64,000 nt of DNA, taken from Streptomyces sp. JJ66. GTDB taxonomy: Bacteria > Actinomycetota > Actinomycetes > Streptomycetales > Streptomycetaceae. The DNA lies in assembly GCF_019303495.1 (NCBI RefSeq), contig NZ_JAEVFI010000012.1, positions 32,894 to 96,893 of the forward strand. The letters run 5' to 3'. The position numbers were made by a program, and so were the translations under genes. Of the stretch, positions 19,895-28,206 are shown piece after piece. Every line of letters begins with the position of its first letter. Position 1 is the first letter of the stretch. Under the pieces are notes generated by a model. That model saw only the letters and a list, made by a program, of their open reading frames with translations. It did no database searches and was not told the DNA's origin.

Positions 19895-21310
19895 ATGGAT
19901 ACGGGCGGCCTCAGCCTGGGAGGCATGACCGACCCCGCGCTGCGCGACGAACCCCCGGCCCCTGCCCTCGCCCCTGCCCCCGCGGCCCTCGCCCCTGCCC
20001 CGCTGCCCGAGGACACGCCTGCCGGGCACGCGCCTGCCGACGTCGCCCCTGCCAGGCACACGTCCGCCGACGTCGCCCCCGCTGGCGACCGGCCGAGCGA
20101 CGTCCCGCCCGTCGGGCCGGACACCGCCCCGCTCGGGCGGGGACTGCTGCTGCTCATGGCCGTGGCCACCGGACTCTCCTGCGCGGGCAACTACTTCGCC
20201 CAACCCCTGCTCGACCTGATCCGCAGCGAACTGAACGTGAGCACGGCCGTCGCCGGACTCGTCGTGACCGCCGGACAGGCCGGGTACGCGCTCGGGCTGC
20301 TCGCCCTCATCCCGCTCGGCGACGTGCTGGACCGCCGCCGCCTGGCGGTGACCCTGTTCAGCGCCACCGCTGGTTTCCTCGCGCTGACGGCGCTGGCCAC
20401 CTCCGGCGCCCTGCTGCTGGCGGGCACCGTGCTCACCGCCCTCACCTCCGTCGGCGCGCAAGTGGTCGTCGCGCACGCGGCCGCGCTCGCCACCCCCGCC
20501 GACCGGGGCCGGGTCGTCGCCACCGTCATGTCCGGCCTCCTCCTGGGCGGCCTCCTCGCGCGCACCGCCGCCGGGGGCCTGGCCGAACTCGGCGGCTGGC
20601 AGACGGTGTACTGGGTCAACGCCGTCCTCATGGCGGGCATGGCGGCCCTGCTGCACCGCCACCTGCCCCGGCTGCGCCCCACGGCCGCGCTCGGCTACCC
20701 CGCCCTGCTGCGCTCGACGTTCACCCTGCTGCGCCAAGAGCGGCTGCTGCGCTGGCGGACGGCGGTGGGCGCCTGCTCCATGGCCTCCTACAGCGTGCAG
20801 CTGACCGCCGTGACGTTCGTCCTCGCCGGCCCCGGCTACGCGTGGTCCGAGGCCACGATCGGACTGTTCGGCCTCGTCGGAGTGGTGGGCGTCCTCACCA
20901 TGAAACTCGCGGGCCGCCTGGGGGACACCGGCTCCGTACACCAGGTCACGGGCGTGGCCCTCGTCCTTCTCGTCGCCGCCTGGCTCACGCTGCTGCCCGG
21001 CGCGGGCTCACTGGGGTGGCTGGTGGTGGGCATCGTCGCCCTGAACGTGGCGCAACAGGCGGTACTCAACAGCAGCCAGACCATCCTCTACGCGCTGCGC
21101 CCCGAGGCCCGCAACCGCATCAACTCGGCCTTCATGACGGGCTACTTCGTCGGAGGCGCGGCGGGCTCGGCCCTCGCGTCGGTGGTGTGGGTCCACGCCG
21201 GATGGCGCGGCGCGTGCACCCTGGGCGCGACGCTGGCCGCCGCGTCCACCCTGCTATGGCTAGCCGAACGCCTCGGCCCCCGCGCCCCGAAGCTCCCCTC
21301 CGGTGCTTAG
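19895..21310 (+). CDS. MFS transporter, drug-efflux type
   Basis: A major facilitator of 471 residues if started at ATG 19895; an ATG at 19925 has GGGAGG too close to be ideal, so the start is uncertain. Residues ~20-75 are Ala/Pro repeats (APADVAPARHTSADVAPAGD), probably disordered cytoplasm. Helix 1 begins GLLLLMAVATGLSCAGNYFAQPLLD, and LALIPLGDVLDRRRL is motif A. Resembles the YnfM/arabinose-efflux-like group with a GNYFAQPLL start. Divergent from LysR. Confidence 0.85.
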   Translation: MDTGGLSLGGMTDPALRDEPPAPALAPAPAALAPAPLPEDTPAGHAPADVAPARHTSADVAPAGDRPSDVPPVGPDTAPLGRGLLLLMAVATGLSCAGNYFAQPLLDLIRSELNVSTAVAGLVVTAGQAGYALGLLALIPLGDVLDRRRLAVTLFSATAGFLALTALATSGALLLAGTVLTALTSVGAQVVVAHAAALATPADRGRVVATVMSGLLLGGLLARTAAGGLAELGGWQTVYWVNAVLMAGMAALLHRHLPRLRPTAALGYPALLRSTFTLLRQERLLRWRTAVGACSMASYSVQLTAVTFVLAGPGYAWSEATIGLFGLVGVVGVLTMKLAGRLGDTGSVHQVTGVALVLLVAAWLTLLPGAGSLGWLVVGIVALNVAQQAVLNSSQTILYALRPEARNRINSAFMTGYFVGGAAGSALASVVWVHAGWRGACTLGATLAAASTLLWLAERLGPRAPKLPSGA

Positions 21311-21516
21311 CCGTGGTGGGCCGTGGCGTAGCCGACGAACGCGTGCCAGGCGTCGTTCCCGACGACGAGCGTGGGACCGCCGGGGTTCTTGCTGTCCCGG
21401 ACGGGCACGACGCCGATGTAGCCGTCGGCTACCTCGACGCAGGCGCTGTCATTGTTTGGGCTGTAGCTGGACTTGCGCCAAGGTGCCTGGCTCAGGTCGA
21501 AGTGCGATGTGTCCAT
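21307..21516 (-). CDS. DUF397 protein
   Basis: A 69-residue DUF397 protein with the family core WRKSSYSPNNDSACVEVADG, VPVRDSKNPGGPTL and WHAFVGYA. It overlaps the 3' end of the XRE gene by 68 bases in another frame and shares its last bases with the convergent MFS stop. XRE-DUF397 pairs (WhiJ-like; Scr1/Scr2) affect development and antibiotic production in Streptomyces, and some have been discussed as toxin-antitoxin-like; here the role is inferred from the pairing. Confidence 0.85.
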   Translation of the reverse strand: MDTSHFDLSQAPWRKSSYSPNNDSACVEVADGYIGVVPVRDSKNPGGPTLVVGNDAWHAFVGYATAHHG

Positions 21517-22351
21517 AGCTCCTGTACTCCTTGGCCACTGTCTCCATCAGGTGCAGGGACCGTCCGAGCGACAGTGCGGCACCTCGCGTTTGATCGTACA
21601 TAGCCCGGTGCTGCTCCACCATTTCGGAATCGCACATGAGGTGGCCGGTGTTGACGGCCTCCGCGTATGCAACGGGCGGTCCGTCGTCGAAGTACATGAG
21701 ACTCACCAGACTGCCCATCACTCCGTGTGCACCTTCGGAGAACGGCACAACCTGCACCTTGACGCGCTCTTGCTTCACCAAACCGATCGCGTGGTCGATC
21801 TGATCGGCCATGACGGTGGGGCCGCCCACCCAGTAGCGCAGGACCGCCTCAGCCACGATGAACGACACGGTCACGCGGGATTCAGTGAGGATGCGTGCCC
21901 TGCGCAACCTGTTGACAACGCGGCGGTCAAGTTCCTCCGGCGTCTGGTATTCGTGGTTCGTCCGGAACAGCGCACGGGCGTACGCCTCGGTTTGCAGAAG
22001 GCCCGGCATGTACACCGGGGTGTACTCCTCGATGCGGATCGCCTTGCGTTCGGCGTGGGCGGCGCGGTCGAAGTGGCCTGCGTACGGGTCGCGTTCCAGG
22101 AAGCGTTCGAAAACACCGCCGGTGTTGAGCACTTGATCGAGTAGCCTCGCGTCCTCAAGGGTCGGCTTGCGGCGGCCTGACTCCCAGTGGCTGATCAGTG
22201 AAGGGCTGCGACACACCAGCTTCGCCAGTTCCTCTTGCGTCAGGTTGGCTCTCTCCCGCCGCAGCCGCAGCTCGACCTGATAGGGCTCGGGTGGGAATTC
22301 GTCCGCCGGATCGTCGTAACTGCCGTAGAAGCTAATCACTTTTGCCGCCAC
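21449..22351 (-). CDS. XRE family regulator with C-terminal DUF5753
   Basis: A 300-residue regulator. The helix-turn-helix is at residues ~35-60 (LTQEELAKLVCRSPSLISHWESGRR), followed by a ~180-residue DUF5753 region with EEYTPVYMPGLLQTEAYARALF and a late VQVVPFSEGAHGVMG. This architecture is typical of the WhiJ/Scr1 partners of DUF397 proteins. Divergent from the small GGREW-motif gene at 22477. Confidence 0.88.
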   Translation of the reverse strand: MAAKVISFYGSYDDPADEFPPEPYQVELRLRRERANLTQEELAKLVCRSPSLISHWESGRRKPTLEDARLLDQVLNTGGVFERFLERDPYAGHFDRAAHAERKAIRIEEYTPVYMPGLLQTEAYARALFRTNHEYQTPEELDRRVVNRLRRARILTESRVTVSFIVAEAVLRYWVGGPTVMADQIDHAIGLVKQERVKVQVVPFSEGAHGVMGSLVSLMYFDDGPPVAYAEAVNTGHLMCDSEMVEQHRAMYDQTRGAALSLGRSLHLMETVAKEYRSYGHIALRPEPGTLAQVQLQPKQ

Positions 22352-22476
22352 GTGGCGCTCCTCGTACAGATCGTTTGTAGAGCTGTGACGGCTACCACGT
22401 TACGCCTCACTCCCCCACGCTGTAACCAGTTCGCCACAGAGCGCGAGCCAGGGGAAAGCGAAGGGAAGCGCACGTC

Positions 22477-22701
22477 ATGACCGAGCAGGCAGAAGTACCC
22501 GCCGTGGGGGACACGGTGTTCGACACGCGGCAGGAGCGGGTTGGGGTCTACCAGGCCAACGTGGACGGCGAGTTGTGGTTGCGGCCGATCGGCGGGGGAC
22601 GCGAGTGGACGGCCGACCCCGGGCACGTCCGCAGGCCCACCGACCGTGAGCTGATCAGCGAGCGCGTGCGCATCGCCAACCGCGAGAGCCGCACGCGGTG
22701 A
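22477..22701 (+). CDS. Small conserved protein with GGREW motif
   Basis: A 74-residue protein of unknown function. The core is VGVYQANVDGELWLRPIGGG followed by REWTADPGHVRRPTD, ending in an Arg-rich helix (ISERVRIANRESRTR). A longer paralogue with the same core lies at 60605-61027, also next to an XRE-DUF397 locus. The compact beta-rich core could be a KOW/SH3-like barrel (inference). Ends with GTGA overlap onto the next gene. Confidence 0.65.
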   Translation: MTEQAEVPAVGDTVFDTRQERVGVYQANVDGELWLRPIGGGREWTADPGHVRRPTDRELISERVRIANRESRTR

Positions 22702-23306
22702 CCGTCGGCAGCGTCGGCCCCGGCGGCGTCGGCCCGCCCAACGGCGTCGTGGTCAGCGGTTACCGGTGTGAGGCGACCGCCGTTGCCGCCGACCGGAGTG
22801 CCGCGTGGCCGCTCGGCGAGGTGCGCGAGCGTGACCCGCGCCTCGCGGTGCGGTGGATGCGCGGCCGGGCGCTGCTCATCGCGAACGCACTCGACCCGCT
22901 GCCCGGAGCCTGTGGCCCACTTCCCGCCGCATGCCTGCGCGAAGTCGTCGGCGACGGCCCGAACCCGGGCGCGCTGCTGCGCCGTTGGGCCGACGACGCG
23001 TCCGCCCAGGCCGCCGCCCTCACCCGGCTCCGCACGGGCACCCCCATATCCGTCCACGCGGCCGACGACGCGACCCAGTACGTCATCTCCGCCTACCCCC
23101 TCACCAAGGGGGTACCGGACGGCCCGTCCCGTCGGTTGGGCACTGCGACCCCAGGGAGACGGACAGCATCGCTACCCTCGCCACAGCGGCCGCATCCGCT
23201 GAGACCACCAGGAGCGCCCATGAACCGCGCAGCAGCACGTGATCGCGTGGGCGGCTCACCTCAAGGCCGCGTCCCATCACCTGACCGCGCAGGCCACCCC
23301 GAGTGA
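22698..23306 (+). CDS. Hypothetical protein, translationally coupled
   Basis: Starts at GTG 22698, overlapping the previous stop, and runs 202 codons. The first ~145 residues look protein-like (REVVGDGPNPGALLRRWADD); the remainder is Arg/Pro-rich and low in predicted structure, so the true gene may end or shift frame earlier. An internal ATG at 23220 has its own AGGAGCG ribosome-binding site. No family recognised. Confidence 0.4.
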   Translation: MTVGSVGPGGVGPPNGVVVSGYRCEATAVAADRSAAWPLGEVRERDPRLAVRWMRGRALLIANALDPLPGACGPLPAACLREVVGDGPNPGALLRRWADDASAQAAALTRLRTGTPISVHAADDATQYVISAYPLTKGVPDGPSRRLGTATPGRRTASLPSPQRPHPLRPPGAPMNRAAARDRVGGSPQGRVPSPDRAGHPE

Positions 23307-23416
23307 GGCCAGGGGTGCGCCGCGGTCGGCCCGCTGTACCAAAACCGTCTCGCTGAGCTACGCGCACAGGCGACCCCGGTGCGCCTGAAGACCGGGGCAA
23401 CCTCGAAGGAAACAAG

Positions 23417-24559
23417 GTGAACAAGGCGACTCAGCTCCGCGCCGCACTCGCGGCCAGCCTCACGGAGGACGGCACCCTCACGAAACCCGAGTGGAGCAGC
23501 GCGGCCAGGGCGGTGCCCCGCGAGTTGTTCACGGGGTCCTACTTCCGGGCCGTGGCGGGCAGCGTTCCGACTACCTACCGCCCCGTCCGTGAGGGCGAGC
23601 CCGGATGGCTGGAGGGGGTCTACTCCGACGAAACGCTGATCACACAACTCGACGGCCGGACCAGGCCCGACGATGTGGCCGGGGGAGCCGTGCCCGGCTC
23701 CCCCTCGTCCTCGTCCACCCTGCCGTCGCTGGTGTTGCGTATGTGGCAGCAGCTCGGGGCCAAAACCGGACACCGGGTGCTGGAGATCGGCACGGGCACG
23801 GGCTACTCGACCGCCCTCGGCGCGCATCGTCTCGGGGACGCCAACCTCACCAGCATCGAGTACGACCCGGTGGTGGGCGGTGCTGCGGCCGCCGCGCTCA
23901 AGATGGCCGGTTTCGCGCCCCGGCTGATCATCGGTGACGGCCTGCGCGGCGACCCGGACGGTGGACCGTATGACCGACTCATCGCCACCTGTTCGGTCCG
24001 GTACCTCCCGCTCCCGTGGCTGCACCAGGTCAGGCCGGGCGGAAAGATTCTGGTCACCCTGTCCGGATGGGGCTACGCCAGCGCCCTCGCGCTGCTCGAT
24101 GTCACCGGCCCCGGGCAGGCCATGGGCCGGTTCCTGCCCGGGTACACCAGCTTCATGATCGCCCGACCACACGACCGCCCGCCCCGCCCGTCCCTGGCCC
24201 TGCTGCCCGGCGAGGAGCGCCCGAGCCAGATCGATCCCGCCAAGCTCGACGACTGGACCGGTGGCTGGGTCGCACAGCTCGCGGCACCCTCGGCCGAGCG
24301 CATGGGGGCAGGAGCGGAGCAGATCCTCTGGGACGTGTCCACCGGTTCGCAGGCCCGGACGGCGCCAGACGCGGGCGGGGGGTGGAACGTCGTGCAGCGC
24401 GGGCCTGTGCGCCTATGGGATCGGGTCGAGCGGGCGGTGCGGCGTTGGCAGGCCGCTGGCGAACCCCACCAGGAGGAATTCGGCATCACGGTCTCGGCCG
24501 CCGGTCAGCGGGTGTGGCTCGGTACCGAGGACGGTCCCGGCTGGGACCTGCCGATCTGA
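23417..24559 (+). CDS. PCMT-like protein methyltransferase
   Basis: A 380-residue SAM-dependent methyltransferase related to protein-L-isoaspartate O-methyltransferase. The SAM motif I VLEIGTGTGYSTALGAHRLG is at about residues 119-138, then SIEYDP (motif II) and YDRLIATCSVRYLPLPWLHQVRPGGKILV (motif III). A C-terminal ~150-residue extension beyond the 210-residue PCMT core is typical of the streptomycete group, some of whose members modify RiPP peptides. No lanthionine or ATP-grasp enzyme is nearby, so a peptide-maturation role is only a possibility. GTG start with GAAGGA upstream. Confidence 0.75.
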   Translation: MNKATQLRAALAASLTEDGTLTKPEWSSAARAVPRELFTGSYFRAVAGSVPTTYRPVREGEPGWLEGVYSDETLITQLDGRTRPDDVAGGAVPGSPSSSSTLPSLVLRMWQQLGAKTGHRVLEIGTGTGYSTALGAHRLGDANLTSIEYDPVVGGAAAAALKMAGFAPRLIIGDGLRGDPDGGPYDRLIATCSVRYLPLPWLHQVRPGGKILVTLSGWGYASALALLDVTGPGQAMGRFLPGYTSFMIARPHDRPPRPSLALLPGEERPSQIDPAKLDDWTGGWVAQLAAPSAERMGAGAEQILWDVSTGSQARTAPDAGGGWNVVQRGPVRLWDRVERAVRRWQAAGEPHQEEFGITVSAAGQRVWLGTEDGPGWDLPI

Positions 24560-24601
24560 CCCCCAGCAGCCCCGGCCAAGGGGCGCGGGCGTGGGGCGGC
24601 C

Positions 24602-24618
24602 GACGGCCCGGGGCCGTC
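24602..24618. terminator. Convergent terminator palindrome
   Basis: GACGGCCC-G-GGGCCGTC, a perfect hairpin placed between the methyltransferase stop and, on the other strand, the stop of the PLDc_N protein. Confidence 0.5.
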
Positions 24619-24988
24619 AGCGGCTCTTCGGCGGGTCGTCTGGACCCGTGTCGCGGGGGTCGCGGTCACCGGAGGCGGGCGGGGGCTCGTCGGCGTCGGC
24701 GGGGCGCTGGTCCTGGCCGCCGAGGGACTTCAGGAAGTTCGGGTTGTCGTCCGGGGCGACCCAGCGGCGCTCGTCGGCGCGGACGGCGCCGTAGGGCGCG
24801 TTGCGGCGCGGGCGTCCGGCGATGAACCAGGCGATCGGCCCCACCAGCACCTGGCCGAACAGCAGGACGATGAAGACCCACGCCAGTTTCGGCAGCTTGC
24901 GCACCTCGTCCTCGCGGGTGTTCAGCACGTCGATGAAGGCGTAGAGCCACACGGCCAGGATCAGCAGGAACGGCAGATACCTCAGCAT
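24617..24988 (-). CDS. PLDc N-terminal domain membrane protein
   Basis: A 123-residue protein with two transmembrane helices: LRYLPFLLILAVWLYAFID and LAWVFIVLLFGQVLVGPIAWF. The pattern after the second helix (FIAGRPRRN) matches stand-alone PLDc_N proteins. The C-terminal ~45 residues are acidic/Pro-rich and probably cytoplasmic. Divergent from mqnL, as in other streptomycetes. Function unknown. Confidence 0.75.
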   Translation of the reverse strand: MLRYLPFLLILAVWLYAFIDVLNTREDEVRKLPKLAWVFIVLLFGQVLVGPIAWFIAGRPRRNAPYGAVRADERRWVAPDDNPNFLKSLGGQDQRPADADEPPPASGDRDPRDTGPDDPPKSR

Positions 24989-25125
24989 GCGGTCAGCCCC
25001 CAGGTGCGTGCGAGAACGGGATGGCGGTACCGCCAGCGTAAACCCCGGCCGCAGCGGCGCCCCGGGCCGCGCCCGAAGCGGAGCCCCGCCGAAGCCGGAA
25101 GCGGGCGTACCGGATACTGGCACGT

Positions 25126-26571
25126 ATGGCATACGACGATCTCCGCTCGCTGCTGCGGGCGCTGGAGCGCGACGGCGACCTGAAGCGGATCACGGCCGAG
25201 GTGGACCCCTACCTGGAGGTCGGTGAGATCACCGACCGGGTCAACAAGGCCGGGGGCCCGGCGCTGCTGTTCGAGAACGTCAAGGGGTCGGCGATGCCGC
25301 TGGCCATGAACGTCTACGGCACCGACCGGCGCTTGCTGAAGTCGCTGGGGCTGCGCGATTACGACGAGATCAGCCAGCGTATCGGCGGCCTGCTGAAGCC
25401 GGAGCTGCCGCAGGGGTTCGTCGGTTTCCGGGAGGCGTTCGGCAAGCTCGCGGGCATGACGCACGTCCCGCCGAAGAAGGTGAAGGACGCGCCCGTGCAG
25501 GACGTCGTGCTCACCGGCGACGAGGTGGACCTGGACGCGCTGCCTGCCCTGTTCACCTGGCCCCAGGACGGCGGCAGCTTCTTCAACCTGGGCCTCACCC
25601 ACACGAAGGACCCGGAGACCGGCGTCCGCAACCTCGGCCTGTACCGGCTCCAGCGGCACGACCGGCGCACGATCGGCATGCACTGGCAGATCCACAAGGA
25701 CAGCCGCAACCACTACCAGGTCGCCGCGCGGCGCGGGGAGCGGCTGCCGGTCGCGATCGCCTTCGGCTGTCCGCCCGCCGTCACCTACGCCTCCACCGCG
25801 CCGCTGCCCGGCGACATCGACGAGTACCTGTTCGCCGGGTTCCTCCAGGGCAAGCGGGTGGAGATGGTGGACTGCAAGACGGTGCCGCTCCAGGTGCCCG
25901 CGCAGGCCGAGGTCGTCATCGAGGGCTGGCTGGAGCCGGGGAAGATGCTGCCGGAGGGCCCCTTCGGCGACCACACCGGCTTCTACACGCCGCAGGAGGA
26001 CTTCCCCGCGCTGACGATCGACTGCGTGACGATGCGCAGGCGTCCGCTGCTGCAGTCCATCGTCGTCGGACGGCCGCCGACCGAGGACGGGCCGCTGGGC
26101 CGCGCTACCGAGCGGTTCTTCCTGCCCCTGCTGAAGATCATCATCCCGGACATCGTGGACTACCACCTGCCCGAGGCGGGCGGCTTCCACAACTGCGCGA
26201 TCCTGTCGATCGACAAGAAGTACCCCAAGCACGCGCAGAAGGTGATGCACGCGGTGTGGGGCGCGCACATGATGTCGCTGACGAAGCTGATCGTGGTGGT
26301 GGACTCCGACTGCGACGTGCACGACCTGCACGAGGTCGCCTGGCGCGCGCTGGGCAACACCGACTACGCCCGCGACCTGTCCGTCGTCGAAGGCCCCGTC
26401 GATCACCTCGACCACGCCTCCTACCAGCAGTTCTGGGGCGGCAAGGCGGGCATCGACGCGACCCGGAAGGGGCCGGAGGAGGGCTACACGCGCGGCTGGC
26501 CGGAGATGGTCGTCTCCGACCCGGACACCGCCGTCATGGTGGACCGGCGCTGGCGGGAGTACGGGCTGTGA
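25126..26571 (+). CDS. mqnL: UbiD family decarboxylase of menaquinone (futalosine) pathway
   Basis: A 481-residue prenylated-FMN-dependent decarboxylase of the UbiD group, predicted to decarboxylate the prenylated 1,4-dihydroxy-6-naphthoate. Seen: FENVKGSAMPLAMNVYGT near the N-terminus, WQIHKDSRNHYQ for Mn/prFMN binding, and GPFGDHTGFYTPQEDFPALT. GTGA overlap with the UbiA-like gene shows an operon. The pathway assignment follows from synteny with mqnE and the UbiX-like gene further right. Naming follows the mqnL/mqnP/mqnM proposal. Confidence 0.88.
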   Translation: MAYDDLRSLLRALERDGDLKRITAEVDPYLEVGEITDRVNKAGGPALLFENVKGSAMPLAMNVYGTDRRLLKSLGLRDYDEISQRIGGLLKPELPQGFVGFREAFGKLAGMTHVPPKKVKDAPVQDVVLTGDEVDLDALPALFTWPQDGGSFFNLGLTHTKDPETGVRNLGLYRLQRHDRRTIGMHWQIHKDSRNHYQVAARRGERLPVAIAFGCPPAVTYASTAPLPGDIDEYLFAGFLQGKRVEMVDCKTVPLQVPAQAEVVIEGWLEPGKMLPEGPFGDHTGFYTPQEDFPALTIDCVTMRRRPLLQSIVVGRPPTEDGPLGRATERFFLPLLKIIIPDIVDYHLPEAGGFHNCAILSIDKKYPKHAQKVMHAVWGAHMMSLTKLIVVVDSDCDVHDLHEVAWRALGNTDYARDLSVVEGPVDHLDHASYQQFWGGKAGIDATRKGPEEGYTRGWPEMVVSDPDTAVMVDRRWREYGL

Positions 26572-27488
26572 GCACCGAGGCCGAGGTCACGCCGTCCCCG
26601 GGCAGCCCGCAGCCCCCCGGCAGGGTGCGGGCCTTTCTGCGCCTGGTGCTGATCGAGCACTCCGTCTTCGCGCTGCCCTTCGCCTACATCGCCACGCTGA
26701 CGGCGATGTTCCTGCACGGCGGCTCGGTGCGGTGGTGGACGCTGGTGCTGGTCACCGTGGCGATGGTGTCGCTGCGCACGTTCGCGATGGCGGCCAACCG
26801 GATCATCGACCGCGAGATCGACGCCCGCAACCCGCGCACCGCCCAGCGCGAGCTGGTCACCGGCGCGGTGTCGGTGCGCACGGCGTGGACGGGCGCGGCC
26901 GTCGCCCTGGCCGTCTTCCTCGCCTCGGCCGCGCTGCTCAACCCGCTGTGCCTGGTGCTGGCGCCGCTGGCGGTCGTGCCGATGGTGGTCTACCCGTACG
27001 GCAAACGCTTCACGAACGTCCCGCACGCCATCCTCGGGCTGGCGCAGGCGATCGGGCCGGTGGGTGCCTGGCTGGCCGTCACCGGGGCCTGGTCCTGGGA
27101 CGCGGTGATCCTGGGCCTGGCCGTCGGCGTCTGGATCGGCGGCTTCGACCTGATCTTCGCCTGCCAGGACGTGGCCGCCGACCGGGCGCACGGCGTGAAA
27201 TCGGTGCCCGCCCGCTTCGGCGTCGCCGCCGCCCTGTACGCCGCGCGCGCCAGCCACGCCGTCACCCTCGGCCTGCTGGCCTGGTACGCGCTGGCCACGG
27301 ACGCGGGCGGGTTCTTCTGGGCGGGCCTGGCGATCGTCGCCGCCGCCTTCGTCTACGAGCACAGCCTCGTTGGGCCGGACGACCTCTCCCGCCTGAACCG
27401 CGCGTTCTTCACCGTCAACGGCTTCATCGGCATCGCCCTGTTCACCTGCGCCCTGGCCGACCTGGCGGTACGCGGCCTGAGGGGGTGA
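26568..27488 (+). CDS. mqnP: UbiA-like prenyltransferase of menaquinone (futalosine) pathway
   Basis: A 306-residue integral membrane prenyltransferase. The two Asp-rich motifs are NRIIDREIDARNPRTAQREL (residues ~72-91) and DLIFACQDVAADRAHGVKS (~193-211), with about eight hydrophobic helices. It would attach the polyprenyl chain to 1,4-dihydroxy-6-naphthoate at the membrane. Coupled to mqnL. In relatives the UbiX-like gene follows directly; here it is 14 kb away. Confidence 0.88.
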   Translation: MSTEAEVTPSPGSPQPPGRVRAFLRLVLIEHSVFALPFAYIATLTAMFLHGGSVRWWTLVLVTVAMVSLRTFAMAANRIIDREIDARNPRTAQRELVTGAVSVRTAWTGAAVALAVFLASAALLNPLCLVLAPLAVVPMVVYPYGKRFTNVPHAILGLAQAIGPVGAWLAVTGAWSWDAVILGLAVGVWIGGFDLIFACQDVAADRAHGVKSVPARFGVAAALYAARASHAVTLGLLAWYALATDAGGFFWAGLAIVAAAFVYEHSLVGPDDLSRLNRAFFTVNGFIGIALFTCALADLAVRGLRG

Positions 27489-27595
27489 GGCGGGTCCCGC
27501 CGCGACGTACGCCGGGCTGGTCCTCCGCCGCACCCGCCACGGAGCCCGTGGCCGAGCCGCACCCATCCGGCAGGCTCGCGGTAGGCACCGGTGGT

Positions 27596-27630
27596 GGGTG
27601 ACGCCTCCCCCCGACTACGGCGTGTCACCC
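27596..27630 (-). terminator. Hairpin at marR stop, left edge of island
   Basis: GGGTGACGCC (27596-27605) pairs with GGCG-T-GTCACCC (27619-27630, one bulged T). The minus-strand stop of the MarR gene lies in the loop. It could end marR transcription and also mqnP from the other side. Confidence 0.45.
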
Positions 27631-28103
27631 AGCGACAGCAGCAGCGTGCGCAGGAGGTGGTCGAGCTCGCGATGGCTCTCCTGGTCGAGCCCGGACAACA
27701 GCTTGCGCTGGTTCTGCACGTGGCCTTCGATCACCGCGTCAACCTGGTCGCGGCCGGCCTCGGTGAGGACGATGTGCAGGCTGCGACGGTTGCCGGGTAC
27801 GGCCTCGCGTCTCACGAACTCGCGGGCGACGAGGCGGTCCACGCGGTTCGTCAGGGCCGCGGAGCCGATCATGACGCTGGCCGCCAGCTCCTTAGCAGTC
27901 AACGGTCGGTCGGTGCGCCGCAGGGTCGCGAGGACATCGAATTCCCAGGTCTCCATGCCGTGTTCGGCGAAGTAGTCCTTGAGGCCGGAGCCGACGAACC
28001 GGGAGAGACGCATGAGGCGCCCGACGGTGCCCATGGCGTCGAGGTCCAGATCAGTGCGCAGGGCGGCCCACTGACCGAGGAACTCGTCCACGGAGTCGCG
28101 CAT
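27615..28103 (-). CDS. MarR family transcriptional regulator
   Basis: A 162-residue winged-helix regulator. The recognition part reads RPLTAKELAASVMIGSAALTNRVDRLVAREFVRR and the wing VPGNRRSLHIVLTEAGRDQV. ATG at 28101-28103 is preferred for AGGTGA upstream. It is divergent from the nitroreductase and the following run of co-directional genes, so it is the likely pathway-specific (possibly ligand-released) repressor of the C-nucleoside cluster (inference). Confidence 0.9.
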   Translation of the reverse strand: MRDSVDEFLGQWAALRTDLDLDAMGTVGRLMRLSRFVGSGLKDYFAEHGMETWEFDVLATLRRTDRPLTAKELAASVMIGSAALTNRVDRLVAREFVRREAVPGNRRSLHIVLTEAGRDQVDAVIEGHVQNQRKLLSGLDQESHRELDHLLRTLLLSLGDTP

Positions 28104-28139
28104 GCCGTCACCTCGCTTTCGTTGTTCCACGGCAGAACG

Positions 28140-28206
28140 TTGACAGGCTTCCACGGTATCCCTTATCTTCTCGATGTCAGAAGGTTCGATGTCGAAAGGT
28201 TCGAGA
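28140..28206. promoter_or_regulatory. Cluster promoter with MarR operator-like repeats
   Basis: TTGACA at 28140-28145 and TATCTT at 28164-28169 with 18 bases between form a good sigma-70-type promoter reading into the nitroreductase gene, with expected transcript start near 28176. Overlapping it downstream are two direct repeats of TCGATGTCRRAAGGT (28171-28185 and 28186-28200) and the palindrome TCGAA-AGG-TTCGA. These are plausible binding sites for the divergent MarR protein. Confidence 0.6.

Noticed and set aside
23220..23306. 28-codon ORF with good RBS as a RiPP precursor
   Set aside because: It is in frame with the longer upstream gene, has no Cys/Ser/Thr core, and no maturation enzyme other than the methyltransferase is near; kept only as a weak remark.
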